This document shows positions 26,064-37,722 of a stretch of 64,000 bases of DNA, one piece after another. The position numbers were made by a program, and so were the translations under genes. Every line of letters starts with the position of its first letter. Position 1 is the stretch's first letter. The notes under the pieces were generated by a model, which made no database searches, was not told where the DNA came from, and worked only from the letters and a program-made list of their open reading frames with translations. The stretch comes from an uncultured Christensenellaceae bacterium (lineage in GTDB: Bacteria > Bacillota > Clostridia > Christensenellales > UBA3700): NCBI GenBank assembly GCA_944380355.1, contig CALWHJ010000005.1:23413-87412 (forward strand), given 5' to 3'.

Positions 26064-26651
26064 ATGAACAACAAAGAAGCTATTATCCAAAAGATATTAG
26101 ACGACGCCGAACAAGTCGCAAAGAGCAATATCGACGAAGCGGAGAAGACAGCGCGACAGATAAAGGAAAGGGCTGAGCGTGAGGTAGAAAAGTTCAAGCA
26201 AGAAAACCTCACCAAGGCAGACGATTTGTATGCCGACGCACTCGAGAGGAGCAAAGTAGTCTCCAATCTCGACTGCAAGAAACTTCTTCTCAATGCAAAA
26301 AAAGCTACAATCGACAAGGCTTTTGCCGAGGCTGTTGACGACATAATGAAGGACAAGAAAGGCTATCTTTCTCTTATAGAGAAGATGATTTCGTCTTGTG
26401 CCGAAGACGGCGATACGGTGGTTATTTGCAAAGAGGACGAAAAGGTCATCACCAAAAAATTCGTTACCGACCTTGCCGCAAAAATCGGCAAAAAAGTCAC
26501 TTTCTCAAAGGACTTCGGAGACTTTAAAGGCGGCGTAATACTCGAGGGTAAAAATTACGATAAAAATCTCACGCTCGAACTTGAATTGAGCGCAATCAGG
26601 CAGGAGACGGAGAGCAAAATCTCCAAAATCCTGTTCGGGGGCAAAAAATAG
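26064..26651 (+). CDS. ntpE: V-type ATPase subunit E
   Basis: Peripheral stalk subunit of 195 residues: a long N-terminal coiled-coil (to about residue 95) and a C-terminal globular domain ending in a conserved Leu/Arg-rich part (FKGGVILEGKNYDKNLTLEL). It pairs with the ntpF product. RBS AAAGGA; ntpC starts four bases after its stop. Confidence 0.93.
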   Translation: MNNKEAIIQKILDDAEQVAKSNIDEAEKTARQIKERAEREVEKFKQENLTKADDLYADALERSKVVSNLDCKKLLLNAKKATIDKAFAEAVDDIMKDKKGYLSLIEKMISSCAEDGDTVVICKEDEKVITKKFVTDLAAKIGKKVTFSKDFGDFKGGVILEGKNYDKNLTLELELSAIRQETESKISKILFGGKK

Positions 26652-26654
26652 TCT

Positions 26655-27626
26655 ATGGCAAACAATTATCTCGTTTACTCCAATGCTAGAGTAAAGTCTA
26701 TGGAAAACACTTTCCTCTCCAACGAAAAGATTGTGCGTATGGCATACGCCGACACTTTGGAAGAGGGCGTCAAAGTACTGCTTGAAAGTCAGTACGGCGG
26801 TGCTATAACAGTAGACGCAGACGATTACGAAAAACTCTTGCAGGCAGAGGATAAGAGAGTTAGTGAGTTTATACTCGACGCAATGCCCAAAAATTGCGGT
26901 ATGGAAACCTTTTTATTCAAAAACGATTATCACAATCTCAAAGCGTTGGTAAAAGGTAAGTATATGCACGCGGACGACGTAGACTATATGCTTATGCCCA
27001 AAGGCACATACGATACCGCTACGCTCAAAGAGTACGTCTACGGCGACGATTATTCTGCGCTGTCCAAGACTATGCAACAGGCATTGACGGACGTTGACGC
27101 TGCGCGCGCCAACGGTAACACCAGCCCCAGATTTATAGACGTAACGCTCGAAAAAGCGTGCTACAAAGAGATTACGGACTTTTTGAAAAAGGTCAAGGCA
27201 CCCGCAATACTCAGGTACTGGCAAATCAATATAGATTTGTCCAACGTATCCACCTTCGTAAGAGGTGAAAAGACGGGCAATCCCGACGCGCTCAAAGAAG
27301 GATTTATCGACGGAGGACTTCTCGGTACGTCTTATTTTTCGGGCGACGTAGCTCAGGTAGTCGAAAAGCTCAGATATTCGGATTATTCAAAGGTCGCAGA
27401 CTGTCTGAGAGAGGGCGATATGGTTTCCTTCGAACGTATCTGGGACAATATGCTCCTGGACGTTTTCAAGGAAAAGAGAAACGATATTTTCTCCATATCT
27501 CCTATCGCGGGATTTTACGTGGCAAAAAAGATAGAAATCAAGGTCGTTAGAATGATATGCATTATGCTCAAAAACGACGTTGACAAAGACGTTATCAAAG
27601 TCAGATTGAGGGAACTGTATGCGTGA
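26655..27626 (+). CDS. ntpC: V-type ATPase subunit C (V0 d-like)
   Basis: Funnel-shaped subunit that joins the central shaft to the rotor ring, 323 residues. It has the family start YLVYSNARVKSMENTFLSNE, the internal LKALVKGKYMHAD block and the terminal IREPIAGFYVAKK-like stretch SISPIAGFYVAKKIEIKVVR. It overlaps the next gene by eight bases. Confidence 0.94.
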   Translation: MANNYLVYSNARVKSMENTFLSNEKIVRMAYADTLEEGVKVLLESQYGGAITVDADDYEKLLQAEDKRVSEFILDAMPKNCGMETFLFKNDYHNLKALVKGKYMHADDVDYMLMPKGTYDTATLKEYVYGDDYSALSKTMQQALTDVDAARANGNTSPRFIDVTLEKACYKEITDFLKKVKAPAILRYWQINIDLSNVSTFVRGEKTGNPDALKEGFIDGGLLGTSYFSGDVAQVVEKLRYSDYSKVADCLREGDMVSFERIWDNMLLDVFKEKRNDIFSISPIAGFYVAKKIEIKVVRMICIMLKNDVDKDVIKVRLRELYA

Positions 27627-27948
27627 AGGCAAGATTGCCGTAGTAGGCGACAAAGACTTGATATTGGCATTTAAGGCTATCAGTATGGAAACCTTTTGCG
27701 CGTCCGATAAGGAAGAGGGCGAAAAGGTTATCCGTCAGCTTGCCAAAAACAATTACGCCGTGATTTTCGTCACCGAAGACCTCGCGGCGCAAATGGACGA
27801 ATTACTCACGAAATATAAAGTGCGGGCTTATCCTGCCATTATTCCTATTCCCACTTCCGCAAAATCCAACGGATACGGAATGAAGGGAATAAGAGCTGAC
27901 GTGGAAAGAGCCATCGGCACAGACATATTGTTTAATAAGGAAGATTGA
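27619..27948 (+). CDS. ntpG: V-type ATPase subunit F
   Basis: Central-stalk subunit of 109 residues, Rossmann-like, with [20 protein letters not shown] at the N terminus and [15 protein letters not shown] typical of V-ATPase F. It binds subunit D in the rotor. It overlaps ntpC and ends two bases before the ntpA start codon. Confidence 0.93.
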   Translation: MREGKIAVVGDKDLILAFKAISMETFCASDKEEGEKVIRQLAKNNYAVIFVTEDLAAQMDELLTKYKVRAYPAIIPIPTSAKSNGYGMKGIRADVERAIGTDILFNKED

Positions 27949-27950
27949 TT

Positions 27951-29711
27951 ATGCAAGAAGTAGGTAGAATTATCAAAGTTTCAGGACCGCTTATCGTAGC
28001 GGAAGGAATGCGTAACTGCAAGATGTTCGACGTGGTGAGAGTAAGCGAAAACAACCTCATCGGCGAAATCATCGAGCTGAGAGACGACAGAGCTTCCATA
28101 CAGGTATACGAAGAGACGAGCGGTTTGGGTACGGGAGAAAAGGTCGTATCCACCGAGGCTCCTTTGAGCGTAGAACTCGGTCCCGGAATTATCTCGGGTA
28201 TTTACGACGGAATTCAGCGTCCTTTGACAAAACTCGTCGAAACCAGCGGTGACAGAATTGACAGGGGCGTGGATATGCCTGCGCTCGACCACAAGAAGAA
28301 GTGGAACTTCGAGCCTAAAGTAAAGGCAGGAGACAACGTAGTTGCCGGCGATATTATCGGCGTGGTACAGGAGACCAAGGTCGTAGAACACCGTATAATG
28401 GTGCCCTACGGAGTAGAGGGCGTAGTCAAATCCGTTAAGAAAGGCGAACATACGATTGACGACGATATATGCGTAATTACGACTGCAAAGGGTGACGTAA
28501 AGGTCAAAATGTATCAAAAGTGGCCCGTCAGAAAGGGCAGACCTTTCCAGAACAAGATGTATCCCGTTGCTCCGCTTATTACGGGTCAGCGTACGATAGA
28601 TACTTTCTTCCCCGTGGCAAAGGGCGGCGCGGCTTGTATTCCCGGACCTTTCGGAAGCGGTAAAACAGTCGTTCAGCACCAGCTTGCTAAGTGGTCGGAC
28701 GCAGATATAATCGTTTACGTAGGCTGCGGCGAACGCGGTAACGAAATGACGGACGTTCTCAACGAATTCCCCGAGCTAATCGACCCCAAGACGGGCGAAG
28801 CTCTTATGAAACGTACCGTGCTTATAGCAAACACTTCGGATATGCCTGTTGCGGCTCGTGAGGCTTCTATGTACACGGGTATCACCATAGCCGAATACTT
28901 CAGAGATATGGGCTACAACGTAGCTATTATGGCAGACTCTTCTTCGCGTTGGGCAGAGGCACTCAGAGAAATGTCCAGCCGTCTCGAAGAAATGCCCGGC
29001 GACGAAGGTTATCCCGCATATCTCGCGTCAAGACTTGCAAGTTATTACGAAAGGTCGGGTATCGTTACGGCTCTCGGCAGCGACGGACGTACAGGTTCGG
29101 TTACGGCAATCAGCGCGGTATCTCCTCCGGGCGGCGACTTGTCCGAACCCGTTACGCAGGCAACTCTCCGTATCGTCAAGGTATTCTGGGGCTTGAGCTC
29201 TTCGCTCGCTTATAGAAGACACTTCCCCGCAATAGACTGGTTGCAGAGTTACTCGCTCTATGTCGAAAGACTCGGAGACTGGTACGGCAAAAACAGCAAC
29301 AGAAAATGGAATGACAACCGTCAGCAGGCTATGACGATTTTGCAGGAAGAAGCAAACCTCGACGAAATCGTACGACTTGTCGGCGTAGACGCATTGAGCT
29401 ACGAGGACAGACTGACTATGGAAACTGCTAAGTCCATAAGAGAAGACTATCTCCAGCAGGACGCTTTCGACGACGTCGATACCTACGCAAGCCTCAAAAA
29501 ACAGTTCAAGATGCTCAATATCATTCTCGAATGTTACAGGCTGAGTAAGGAAGCGTTGAGAAAGGGCGCGGATTTTGACGACATTATAGCTATCGAAGCG
29601 AGAGAAGCTATCGGAAGAATGAAGTATATCCCCGAAAAGCAAATCTCCAAAATCGACGATATACAAAAGGCTATGAAAGAACAGCTTGAAAAGTTGTCCT
29701 ATATGGAATAA
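27951..29711 (+). CDS. ntpA: V-type ATPase catalytic subunit A
   Basis: Catalytic ATPase subunit, 586 residues. Walker [12 protein letters not shown] lies near residue 232, with catalytic Glu/Arg neighbours in [14 protein letters not shown]; the [20 protein letters not shown] segment and the [20 protein letters not shown] block are those of A/V-type A subunits. The non-homologous insert of A subunits spans about 110-200. The ATG at 27951 has AAGGA nine bases upstream; a TTG two codons earlier is too close to it. Confidence 0.97.
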   Translation: MQEVGRIIKVSGPLIVAEGMRNCKMFDVVRVSENNLIGEIIELRDDRASIQVYEETSGLGTGEKVVSTEAPLSVELGPGIISGIYDGIQRPLTKLVETSGDRIDRGVDMPALDHKKKWNFEPKVKAGDNVVAGDIIGVVQETKVVEHRIMVPYGVEGVVKSVKKGEHTIDDDICVITTAKGDVKVKMYQKWPVRKGRPFQNKMYPVAPLITGQRTIDTFFPVAKGGAACIPGPFGSGKTVVQHQLAKWSDADIIVYVGCGERGNEMTDVLNEFPELIDPKTGEALMKRTVLIANTSDMPVAAREASMYTGITIAEYFRDMGYNVAIMADSSSRWAEALREMSSRLEEMPGDEGYPAYLASRLASYYERSGIVTALGSDGRTGSVTAISAVSPPGGDLSEPVTQATLRIVKVFWGLSSSLAYRRHFPAIDWLQSYSLYVERLGDWYGKNSNRKWNDNRQQAMTILQEEANLDEIVRLVGVDALSYEDRLTMETAKSIREDYLQQDAFDDVDTYASLKKQFKMLNIILECYRLSKEALRKGADFDDIIAIEAREAIGRMKYIPEKQISKIDDIQKAMKEQLEKLSYME

Positions 29712-29721
29712 GGAGTGAAGT

Positions 29722-31137
29722 ATGCTTAAGGAATACAAATCTATAAGAGAAATAGTCGGACCGCTTATGCTGGTTGACGGAGTTGAGGGCGTAACCTACA
29801 ACGAACTTGTCGAGATAAGCGGAAAAGACGGGTCTGTGAGAAGAGGTAAGGTTCTCGAGGTCAACAGAGATAAGGCACTCGTACAGCTTTTCGAGGGCGC
29901 GCAGGGCATACAGATGTCCACGTCCAAGGCAAGATTTTTGGGCAGAAGTCTGGAGCTTGCAGTATCGGAAGATATGCTCGGCAGAGTATTCGACGGTTTG
30001 GGCAATCCCAAGGACGGCGGTGCGCCTATTATCCCCGAAAAGAAACTGGATATCAACGGACAGCCTATAAATCCTGCGGCACGAAACTATCCCGATGAGT
30101 TTATACAGACGGGTATCTCGGCAATCGACGGACTCAATACGCTCGTAAGAGGACAGAAGCTTCCCGTATTCTCGGCGTCAGGTCTTCCTCACGCAGAGCT
30201 TGCGGCGCAGATAGCAAGACAGGCAAAGGTACTCAACAGCGACAGTAAATTCGCGGTAGTATTCGCGGCTATGGGTATCACCTACGAAGAAGCAGAATTC
30301 TTTATGCAGGACTTCAGAAAGACGGGCGCAATCGAAAGAGCGGTAATGTTTATCAACCTTGCCAATGACCCTGCGGTCGAGCGTATCGCTACGCCCCGTA
30401 TGGCGTTGACGGCGGCAGAGTACCTCGCTTTCGACAAGGGTATGCACGTACTCGTAATTATGACGGATATCACCAACTATTGCGAGGCTTTGCGTGAAGT
30501 TTCCGCGGCAAGAAAAGAAGTGCCCGGCAGACGCGGCTATCCCGGATATCTCTATACCGACCTCGCTACGATGTACGAGAGAGCAGGCAGAATTATAGGC
30601 AAAGAGGGAAGTATAACTCAGATTCCTATCCTTACGATGCCCGAAGATGACAAAACGCACCCTATCCCCGACCTTACGGGATATATTACCGAAGGACAGA
30701 TAATATTCAGCAGAGAACTGTACAAGAAGGGTATGACGCCTCCTATAGACGTACTTCCTTCACTCAGCCGTCTCAAGCAGAAAGGTATAGGCGAAGGCAA
30801 GACGAGAGATGACCACTCGGGAAATATGAACCAGCTTTTCGCGGCATATGCGAGAGGTAAGGAGTGTAAGGAATTGTCGGCAATTCTCGGTGACGCGGCA
30901 TTGACTCCTCTTGACAGACAGTATGCGGCATTCGCAGAAGAATTCGAGAAGAGATATATCAATCAGGGCTTCTATACCAACAGAAGCATAGAGGAAACGC
31001 TGCAAATCGGTTGGGAACTTCTCACTCTCTTGCCCCGTTCGGAGATGAAGCGTATCAAAGACAAGCATCTCGAGCAGTATTACGACCCTATCAAGGCAAA
31101 GAGAGAGCAGGAAGAAAAAGAGCAAAATCAACAATAA
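29722..31137 (+). CDS. ntpB: V-type ATPase subunit B
   Basis: Non-catalytic nucleotide-binding subunit, 471 residues, with the degenerate P-loop [37 protein letters not shown] and [20 protein letters not shown] precedes the ATG ten bases after ntpA. After the stop there is a small GCGC-TTCA-GCGC hairpin (about 31144-31156) ahead of ntpD. Confidence 0.97.
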   Translation: MLKEYKSIREIVGPLMLVDGVEGVTYNELVEISGKDGSVRRGKVLEVNRDKALVQLFEGAQGIQMSTSKARFLGRSLELAVSEDMLGRVFDGLGNPKDGGAPIIPEKKLDINGQPINPAARNYPDEFIQTGISAIDGLNTLVRGQKLPVFSASGLPHAELAAQIARQAKVLNSDSKFAVVFAAMGITYEEAEFFMQDFRKTGAIERAVMFINLANDPAVERIATPRMALTAAEYLAFDKGMHVLVIMTDITNYCEALREVSAARKEVPGRRGYPGYLYTDLATMYERAGRIIGKEGSITQIPILTMPEDDKTHPIPDLTGYITEGQIIFSRELYKKGMTPPIDVLPSLSRLKQKGIGEGKTRDDHSGNMNQLFAAYARGKECKELSAILGDAALTPLDRQYAAFAEEFEKRYINQGFYTNRSIEETLQIGWELLTLLPRSEMKRIKDKHLEQYYDPIKAKREQEEKEQNQQ

Positions 31138-31172
31138 TCCGTGCGCTTCAGCGCGCAGTATAAAGGCGGAAT

Positions 31173-31811
31173 ATGGCAGGAAGATTACAAGTCAATCCTA
31201 CGAGAATGGAGCTTAAAAGGCTCAAGGTAAGACTCAAGACCGCAGTCAGAGGACACAAACTGTTAAAGGATAAGTCCGACGAAATGATAAGAAGGTTTAT
31301 GGAGTTTGCCAAACAGAACAAAACGCTCAGAGAGCAGGTAGAGCAAGAATTGTCTACCGCCCTCAGGACTTTTATTGTGGCAAAAGCCGTGAGTGACGAT
31401 GCTGTAATACAAGAAGCGGTTGCTATGCCTTCAAAGACAGTCAAACTCACGATGGACAGTCAGAATATAATGAGCGTAGTCGTTCCCGTTATGGAGCTGA
31501 TAGAGAGCGAGAGCAAAGATAAGTATCCCTATTCTTTCGGTTCGGTTACGGCAGAGCTTGACAGCTCGATAGCAGTGCTTTCGGGACTTATGCAGAAGAT
31601 GGTAAAGTTAGCCGAGATAGAAAAGACCTGCAATATGCTTGCAATCGAAATAGAGAAAAACAGAAGACGCGTCAACGCGCTCGAATACGTAATGATACCT
31701 CAGCTGGAGGAAACGATAAAATTCATTACTATGAAACTCGACGAAAACGAGAGAAGCAATATTGTACGTCTTGTCAAAGTCAAAGCAATGATTGCACAGG
31801 AGAGAGTATGA
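31173..31811 (+). CDS. ntpD: V-type ATPase subunit D (central shaft)
   Basis: Rotor shaft of 212 residues formed by two long helices. N terminus QVNPTRMELKRLKVRLKTAV and C-terminal RVNALEYVMIPQLEETIKFI are family hallmarks. Last recognised subunit of the operon; its stop overlaps the start of a small membrane protein gene. Confidence 0.96.
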   Translation: MAGRLQVNPTRMELKRLKVRLKTAVRGHKLLKDKSDEMIRRFMEFAKQNKTLREQVEQELSTALRTFIVAKAVSDDAVIQEAVAMPSKTVKLTMDSQNIMSVVVPVMELIESESKDKYPYSFGSVTAELDSSIAVLSGLMQKMVKLAEIEKTCNMLAIEIEKNRRRVNALEYVMIPQLEETIKFITMKLDENERSNIVRLVKVKAMIAQERV

Positions 31812-32059
31812 GAAGAGAAAGCGAAAACGGCGCGCAAACTACGCGTCCCGCAATACTAAAAGACTTGTGTTTTCTGACGGGCGTATTGTGTCCTTTGCTC
31901 GCGCTGATACTTTGTTTTGTCGTCAAGGACGAAGTGTACGCAAAGACTTTCAGGGTAAGTATGATATACGGCTTTGCTCTTTGGGTAGTAGTCGGATTGA
32001 TTGCAGGGCTAAATATGTGCGATGCCGATTTGTCGGGCATAAGCAAAGTCAAGGGCTGA
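31808..32059 (+). CDS. Small membrane protein at the end of the V-ATPase operon
   Basis: 83 residues with two membrane helices (about 18-38 and 52-72) and no recognised family. The ATG overlaps the ntpD stop (ATGA) and has AGGAGAG upstream, so it is cotranslated with the pump. In E. hirae the corresponding position holds ntpH and the K+ transporter gene ntpJ; this protein is not like NtpJ. An assembly or regulatory factor is possible. Confidence 0.75.
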   Translation: MRRESENGAQTTRPAILKDLCFLTGVLCPLLALILCFVVKDEVYAKTFRVSMIYGFALWVVVGLIAGLNMCDADLSGISKVKG

Positions 32060-32100
32060 AGATAAGATACCTCAGGGCTTATATATAATATTTTATCAAT

Positions 32101-32170
32101 ATGTATTGTATAGGAGAAATGCTCCTTTAAATATTTATGTATTGTATAAGAAATGCTCCTTTAAATCTTT
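32101..32170. repeat. Two direct repeats of 36 and 34 bases
   Basis: Units at 32101-32136 and 32137-32170 share ATGTATTGTATA, then GAAATGCTCCTTTAAAT. The first unit holds an AGGAG/CTCCT hairpin that the second has lost. A/T-rich inverted sequences (TTTTATCAA at about 32091 and TTGATAAAA at about 32169) flank the pair. Confidence 0.75.
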
Positions 32171-32193
32171 GATAAAAATAGAAAAACAGACGA

Positions 32194-32227
32194 AAAAACT
32201 CCGCAAAGGTTGCGGAGTTTTGTTTTT
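32194..32227. terminator. Bidirectional terminator between the V-ATPase operon and the lipoprotein gene
   Basis: AAAACTCCGCAA / TTGCGGAGTTTT arms with a three-base loop; T-run on the plus strand and a matching A-run upstream, so it can serve both convergent units. Confidence 0.9.
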
Positions 32228-32263
32228 TATAAATCGTTAATAGCAGAAAAGAAACCTTGCTTT

Positions 32264-32977
32264 TCAGTCGGCAGTCTTTGTATTCTTGCGGCTGCTGACC
32301 ACTTCTCCCGTAGCGGGATTTACGATAGCCGACCAATAGTCACTCTTGTCCTTGATAAAAGATACGTACCAGAAGTATTCGCCGTCCGTGCTGTCGCGGT
32401 GAGTTATAAGTTTTACGTAGCCCTCTCTTTCAAAGCTGTTTGTTGAAAGAGCGTCATCGATGTCCGTCTGAAAATGTTCGTAAGCTACTTTGAGAGCTTC
32501 TTCGCCCGAGATGTAGTCCGAAAGCATATCCTTAAGTTCGAAGACGTAGGAGTTTTCACCTTCGGTGAGAGTAAGAGTGACGGGCGTGCCGATTTTATCC
32601 ATATCGCTTATTTTTGTATTGAGGGATATGCCGAGCTTACTCTTTGCTATACTTCCCGTAAGTTTCTCTTTGTCACCTTCGAGAGTATATTCGAAAGTAG
32701 AGTTGAGTTTTGACGCGTCTTTAGGTATTACGGAAAGTATGGTCAGGGTAACGAGGTTATCGGCTTTACCGTCCGCGATAAACAGTTCTTCTTGTTTCAT
32801 AGTAGTGATTTTTACGCTGAAATCGTCGTCGGAAGCGACGTAGAGCGATTGTTGCATTGCGCTTACGTTATCGCACACTTTTTCAAAATTAGTTTTAGGC
32901 TCCTGACAAGCTATCGCCGTAATGCATAAAACGGCCGCGAGCAGGACAATGCCTGCGATTTTTGCAAATCTTTTCAT
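32264..32977 (-). CDS. Lipoprotein with a C-terminal PepSY-like domain
   Basis: Secreted lipoprotein of 237 residues. The signal ends in the lipobox ITAIAC (Cys at about 24). The C-terminal 80 residues (SGEEALKVAYEHFQTDIDDA, then YFWYVSFI, then VNPATGEVVSSRK) fit a PepSY domain, a module found in protease inhibitors and envelope proteins. The middle part is beta-rich and unrecognised. Single-gene unit, RBS GGAGG. Confidence 0.82.
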   Translation of the reverse strand: MKRFAKIAGIVLLAAVLCITAIACQEPKTNFEKVCDNVSAMQQSLYVASDDDFSVKITTMKQEELFIADGKADNLVTLTILSVIPKDASKLNSTFEYTLEGDKEKLTGSIAKSKLGISLNTKISDMDKIGTPVTLTLTEGENSYVFELKDMLSDYISGEEALKVAYEHFQTDIDDALSTNSFEREGYVKLITHRDSTDGEYFWYVSFIKDKSDYWSAIVNPATGEVVSSRKNTKTAD

Positions 32978-33153
32978 ATATCCTCCAAATACTGATGATT
33001 ACTAAATTGTATGAGGCTTGTACGGCGGATATGCACGACGCGCTTGTAAAAGTATTGTTTTCAATCGACAATTTGCATTCGCAATTATACACAAGCTTTT
33101 GTAACAACGGTTTTCTCTAACTTTGCACTTGAAAGTATAATTCACCAAGACAT

Positions 33154-33182
33154 AAAAAAGCGACGGCATTGCCGTCGCTTTA
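33154..33182 (-). terminator. Terminator of the GH3 gene
   Basis: AAAGCGACGGCA / TGCCGTCGCTTT arms; on the minus strand followed by TTTTTATG. Confidence 0.88.
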
Positions 33183-33202
33183 ACTTAACGATTAAAGGTT
33201 AA

Positions 33203-35887
33203 TCAATCCTTATTGTTCTTTTTGGATTTAGTGAAGAGCGAAGTGATTTTTTTGATCGCTACGTTGCCTTTAGCTTTTTTAGCGATTTTGTTGCGCTCTT
33301 TGTTGGCTTGTTTTTCGCTCTTTTCGATTATCTTGTTTTCTTTGTTTGCTTGCTTCTCTTTTTCTTTGGCGAGAGCTTTTTGCTCCTTCTCGTACTGCTT
33401 GACTTCCTTGATGAGATCGTTTACCTTGACTGCCTTCTGTTCGTTTTTCAACTTTGCTATTGCGTCTTTTTTGGTAAAGTTTCTTAGCGTTCTGAAAAGT
33501 CCCGCGAATATTCTGTTGAATGCTCTGAAGTAGCGTTTGTTGCCCCAAAGCAAAAGTCCCTCTATGACTTTATTGTCCATTAGTCCCGACGTTATTCCGA
33601 CAAGACCTCTCAGAGGCATTTCTTCCATACCTTGCTGTATCATCATAAGTGTTGTGATATCCGCGTTGGGCACCTGACTTTTGATGACGGAGGGCGCGTA
33701 CTTGACGATGAGTTTGCCTACAAGACAGACTTTGAGTTCTCCTATAGTCGTGTTGTAGTCGAAGTATCCGCGTTTTGCCGGTGCATTGGAGGGAATAACT
33801 TCTCCGTAAAGTTCGGCAAATTCTTTTTCGGGTATTTCGCTGATGGCATCTATCGCATAATAGCTGGGACAAATCTTTTTGTAGTCGGGTACAGTCTTTT
33901 CCGTCTGATCGAATTCTACGTAAATTTCTCCCTGCAATCTGATATCTCTCGACGATGCGCCTATCATAATATTGTAGTTGCCGTTTTGAGCGTACCAGTC
34001 ATTGATAAGCGTATTGTAGAAAGCGAAAGAGCGGTAGTCGAGAGTATGTTTGACTTTGACGCTTTCACCCGCTTTGATAAATACTTTTTTGAATCCTTTC
34101 AATTCCTTTTGGGGCTTGAATACTACGGGAGAAGGGTCGCTGATATAAAGCTGGCATACCTCGTAGCCGTCGTAATCTCCTACGTTTTTGACGGTATAAG
34201 AAACGGTCAAATCTTTGATTTGCAGATTGCTGTATTCAAATTTTGTATATGACAATCCGTAGCCGAAGGGGAAGAGTACGTTTTTGCCCGCGCTGTCGTA
34301 ATAGCGGTAGCCTACGAATACAGACTCTCTGTACTCTACGTTTTTAGGACCCATAGGAAAGTATTGAGATACAATGTTATCTTCGAGTTTGATAGGGTAG
34401 GTTTCCGCAAGTTTACCTGAGGGATTTACCTTGCCGAAGAGAATGTTGTATATAGCTTCACCGCCGGCTTCTCCGGGTAGATATGCGTTGATAAGCGCGC
34501 GTACCTTATATATCCAGGGCATAGCAACGGGTGAGCCGCCCAAAAGAATAACCACGGTATCCGGATTGATAGACGTAACAACGTCTATTATATCTCTGTG
34601 GCTCTTGGGGATTTTGAGGTGAGTTCTGTCATAGCCTTCGCTTTCGTACTGGTCGGTAAGACCTACGAAGAGGAAGACTCTCTTATGGTTTTTGGCTACT
34701 TTGATAGCTTCTTGCAAAAGGTCTTCGTCCAGCTTATCGTTGTTGACGTCATAGCCGGGTGCAAACTCGTATTTCTTGCCGTTGAGGTCCATAGCGTCGA
34801 GGAAGTTGACGAGTTTGTAAGGGTTGATTCTCGAGGAGCCTGAGCCTTGATATCTGAAAGTGCGTGCAAGCTCGCCTATTACGGCAATATCTTCCTCGTC
34901 ATTTTTAAGAGGGAGAATATTGTCCTCGTTTTTAAGAAGTACGATAGACTGTTCCGCAATTTCGCGCGCAACGTTGTGCGCCTCTTCGTAATCGGCTTTG
35001 TAATCGGGTTGAAGCCTAGAGTAGCTTTTGAATATAAAGCTGAGCATTCTTTCGACGACGATATCGAGTTTCTTTTCGCTGAGTTTGCCTTCTTTTACGG
35101 CATTGACGATTTGCTTGTCGGTAATACCGCCGCTGGAGGGCATTTCGAGGTCAAGCCCCGCGCGTATGCCTTCTACGCGGTTGTTGGTAGCGTTCCAGTC
35201 GCTCATTACGATTCCGTTGAAGCCCCATTCGTCTCTCAGTATATCGGTCAAAAGACGCTTGTTGTCGGAGAGATATGTACCGTTGAGTTTGTTGTACGAA
35301 CACATTACGGTATCAGGCTGAGCCTTGACAGCTTCTTCGAAAGCGGGAAGGTAAATTTCTCTCAGCGTACGCTCGTCTACGACGGAATTTATCGTCATAC
35401 GCAGTTTTTCCTGGTTGTTTGCACAGAAGTGCTTAAGGGAAGTACCTACGTCGTTTGACTGTACTCCTTCTATATATTTGCGTGCGAGTTTACCCGCAAG
35501 ATAGGGGTCTTCGGAAAGATATTCGAAGTTACGACCGCACAAAGGGCTTCTTTTGATGTTTATGCCGGGTCCCAAAATAACGCTTACATTTTGGTCAAGA
35601 CACTGTTTGCCCAGGCTGTCGCCGAGTTTTTGAGCCATCTCCTCGCTCCAGCTGCTTGCGAGGTTAACGGCAGGGGGAAACGCCGTTGCGGGAAAAGACG
35701 ACTTAAGACTTACGTTTTTGTCGTCGTCATTTTCTTTTCTCAGTCCGTGGGGACCGTCGGAAACGCAAACACTGGGGATACCCAGACGTTTGACGGGTTT
35801 TGTGCTCCAGAAGTCATAGCCGGAACATATTCCCGCCTTTTCTTCCAGTGTCATTTTTGTGATAAGCGTCTTAATTTCGTCAATCAT
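33203..35887 (-). CDS. GH3-family beta-glucosidase with charged C-terminal tail
   Basis: Hydrolyses terminal beta-linked sugars from oligosaccharides; no signal peptide, so cytoplasmic. The 894 residues show the GH3 TIM barrel (KRLGIPSVCVSDGPHGLR, catalytic nucleophile Asp230 in GIVMSDWNATNN), the alpha/beta C domain with the acid/base region (VFLFVGLTDQYESEGYDRTH), and the fibronectin-like domain (YEVCQLYISDP, ELKGFKKVF). After about residue 800 comes an unusual Lys/Glu/Ala-rich tail with repeated KEKEKQANKENK-like units, likely coiled-coil. The ATG at 35887 has GGAGGG six bases upstream; earlier in-frame ATGs lack one. With the GH16 enzyme it suggests beta-glucan use. Confidence 0.93.
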   Translation of the reverse strand: MIDEIKTLITKMTLEEKAGICSGYDFWSTKPVKRLGIPSVCVSDGPHGLRKENDDDKNVSLKSSFPATAFPPAVNLASSWSEEMAQKLGDSLGKQCLDQNVSVILGPGINIKRSPLCGRNFEYLSEDPYLAGKLARKYIEGVQSNDVGTSLKHFCANNQEKLRMTINSVVDERTLREIYLPAFEEAVKAQPDTVMCSYNKLNGTYLSDNKRLLTDILRDEWGFNGIVMSDWNATNNRVEGIRAGLDLEMPSSGGITDKQIVNAVKEGKLSEKKLDIVVERMLSFIFKSYSRLQPDYKADYEEAHNVAREIAEQSIVLLKNEDNILPLKNDEEDIAVIGELARTFRYQGSGSSRINPYKLVNFLDAMDLNGKKYEFAPGYDVNNDKLDEDLLQEAIKVAKNHKRVFLFVGLTDQYESEGYDRTHLKIPKSHRDIIDVVTSINPDTVVILLGGSPVAMPWIYKVRALINAYLPGEAGGEAIYNILFGKVNPSGKLAETYPIKLEDNIVSQYFPMGPKNVEYRESVFVGYRYYDSAGKNVLFPFGYGLSYTKFEYSNLQIKDLTVSYTVKNVGDYDGYEVCQLYISDPSPVVFKPQKELKGFKKVFIKAGESVKVKHTLDYRSFAFYNTLINDWYAQNGNYNIMIGASSRDIRLQGEIYVEFDQTEKTVPDYKKICPSYYAIDAISEIPEKEFAELYGEVIPSNAPAKRGYFDYNTTIGELKVCLVGKLIVKYAPSVIKSQVPNADITTLMMIQQGMEEMPLRGLVGITSGLMDNKVIEGLLLWGNKRYFRAFNRIFAGLFRTLRNFTKKDAIAKLKNEQKAVKVNDLIKEVKQYEKEQKALAKEKEKQANKENKIIEKSEKQANKERNKIAKKAKGNVAIKKITSLFTKSKKNNKD

Positions 35888-35904
35888 AAAGCCCTCCATT
35901 TGAT

Positions 35905-35934
35905 ATTCTAACATACTTTAAACCGGTATGACAA
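35905..35934 (-). promoter_or_regulatory. Promoter of the GH3 gene
   Basis: On the minus strand TTGTCA (35929-35934), 18-base spacer, TAGAAT (35905-35910). Confidence 0.6.
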
Positions 35935-36106
35935 GGCAAAATTCTATATTCTTGATTAATTATAAAATATTATAAATTTAATACTTTTGCGGTGCCTTTG
36001 CTGAAAATTATTGTCGGACTTTAGGCAAAATATAATAAATATTTATTAGTAGTGAGAGAAAACAATGTTGATTTTTGATAAATTTTGCAATCTGCGCCCA
36101 AATAGT

Positions 36107-36135
36107 TTGACTTATTTTTTATATTGATTTAGAAT
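36107..36135 (+). promoter_or_regulatory. Promoter of guaB
   Basis: TTGACT at 36107-36112, 17-base spacer, TAGAAT at 36130-36135. The leader is about 20 bases, leaving no room for a purine riboswitch. Confidence 0.75.
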
Positions 36136-36139
36136 ATAA

Positions 36140-37615
<1,476 letters not shown>

Positions 37616-37642
37616 CAGGTACAATACAATATGTAAAAATAA

Positions 37643-37666
37643 GGGACTGCGGTTGCAGTCCCTTTT
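37643..37666 (+). terminator. Terminator of guaB
   Basis: GGGACTGC-GGTT-GCAGTCCC followed by TTTT. Confidence 0.92.
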
Positions 37667-37722
37667 GCATTGTCTACATTGTAAAAATTGTGTACAGGTT
37701 GATTTTCTAAAACGGCGTATAT

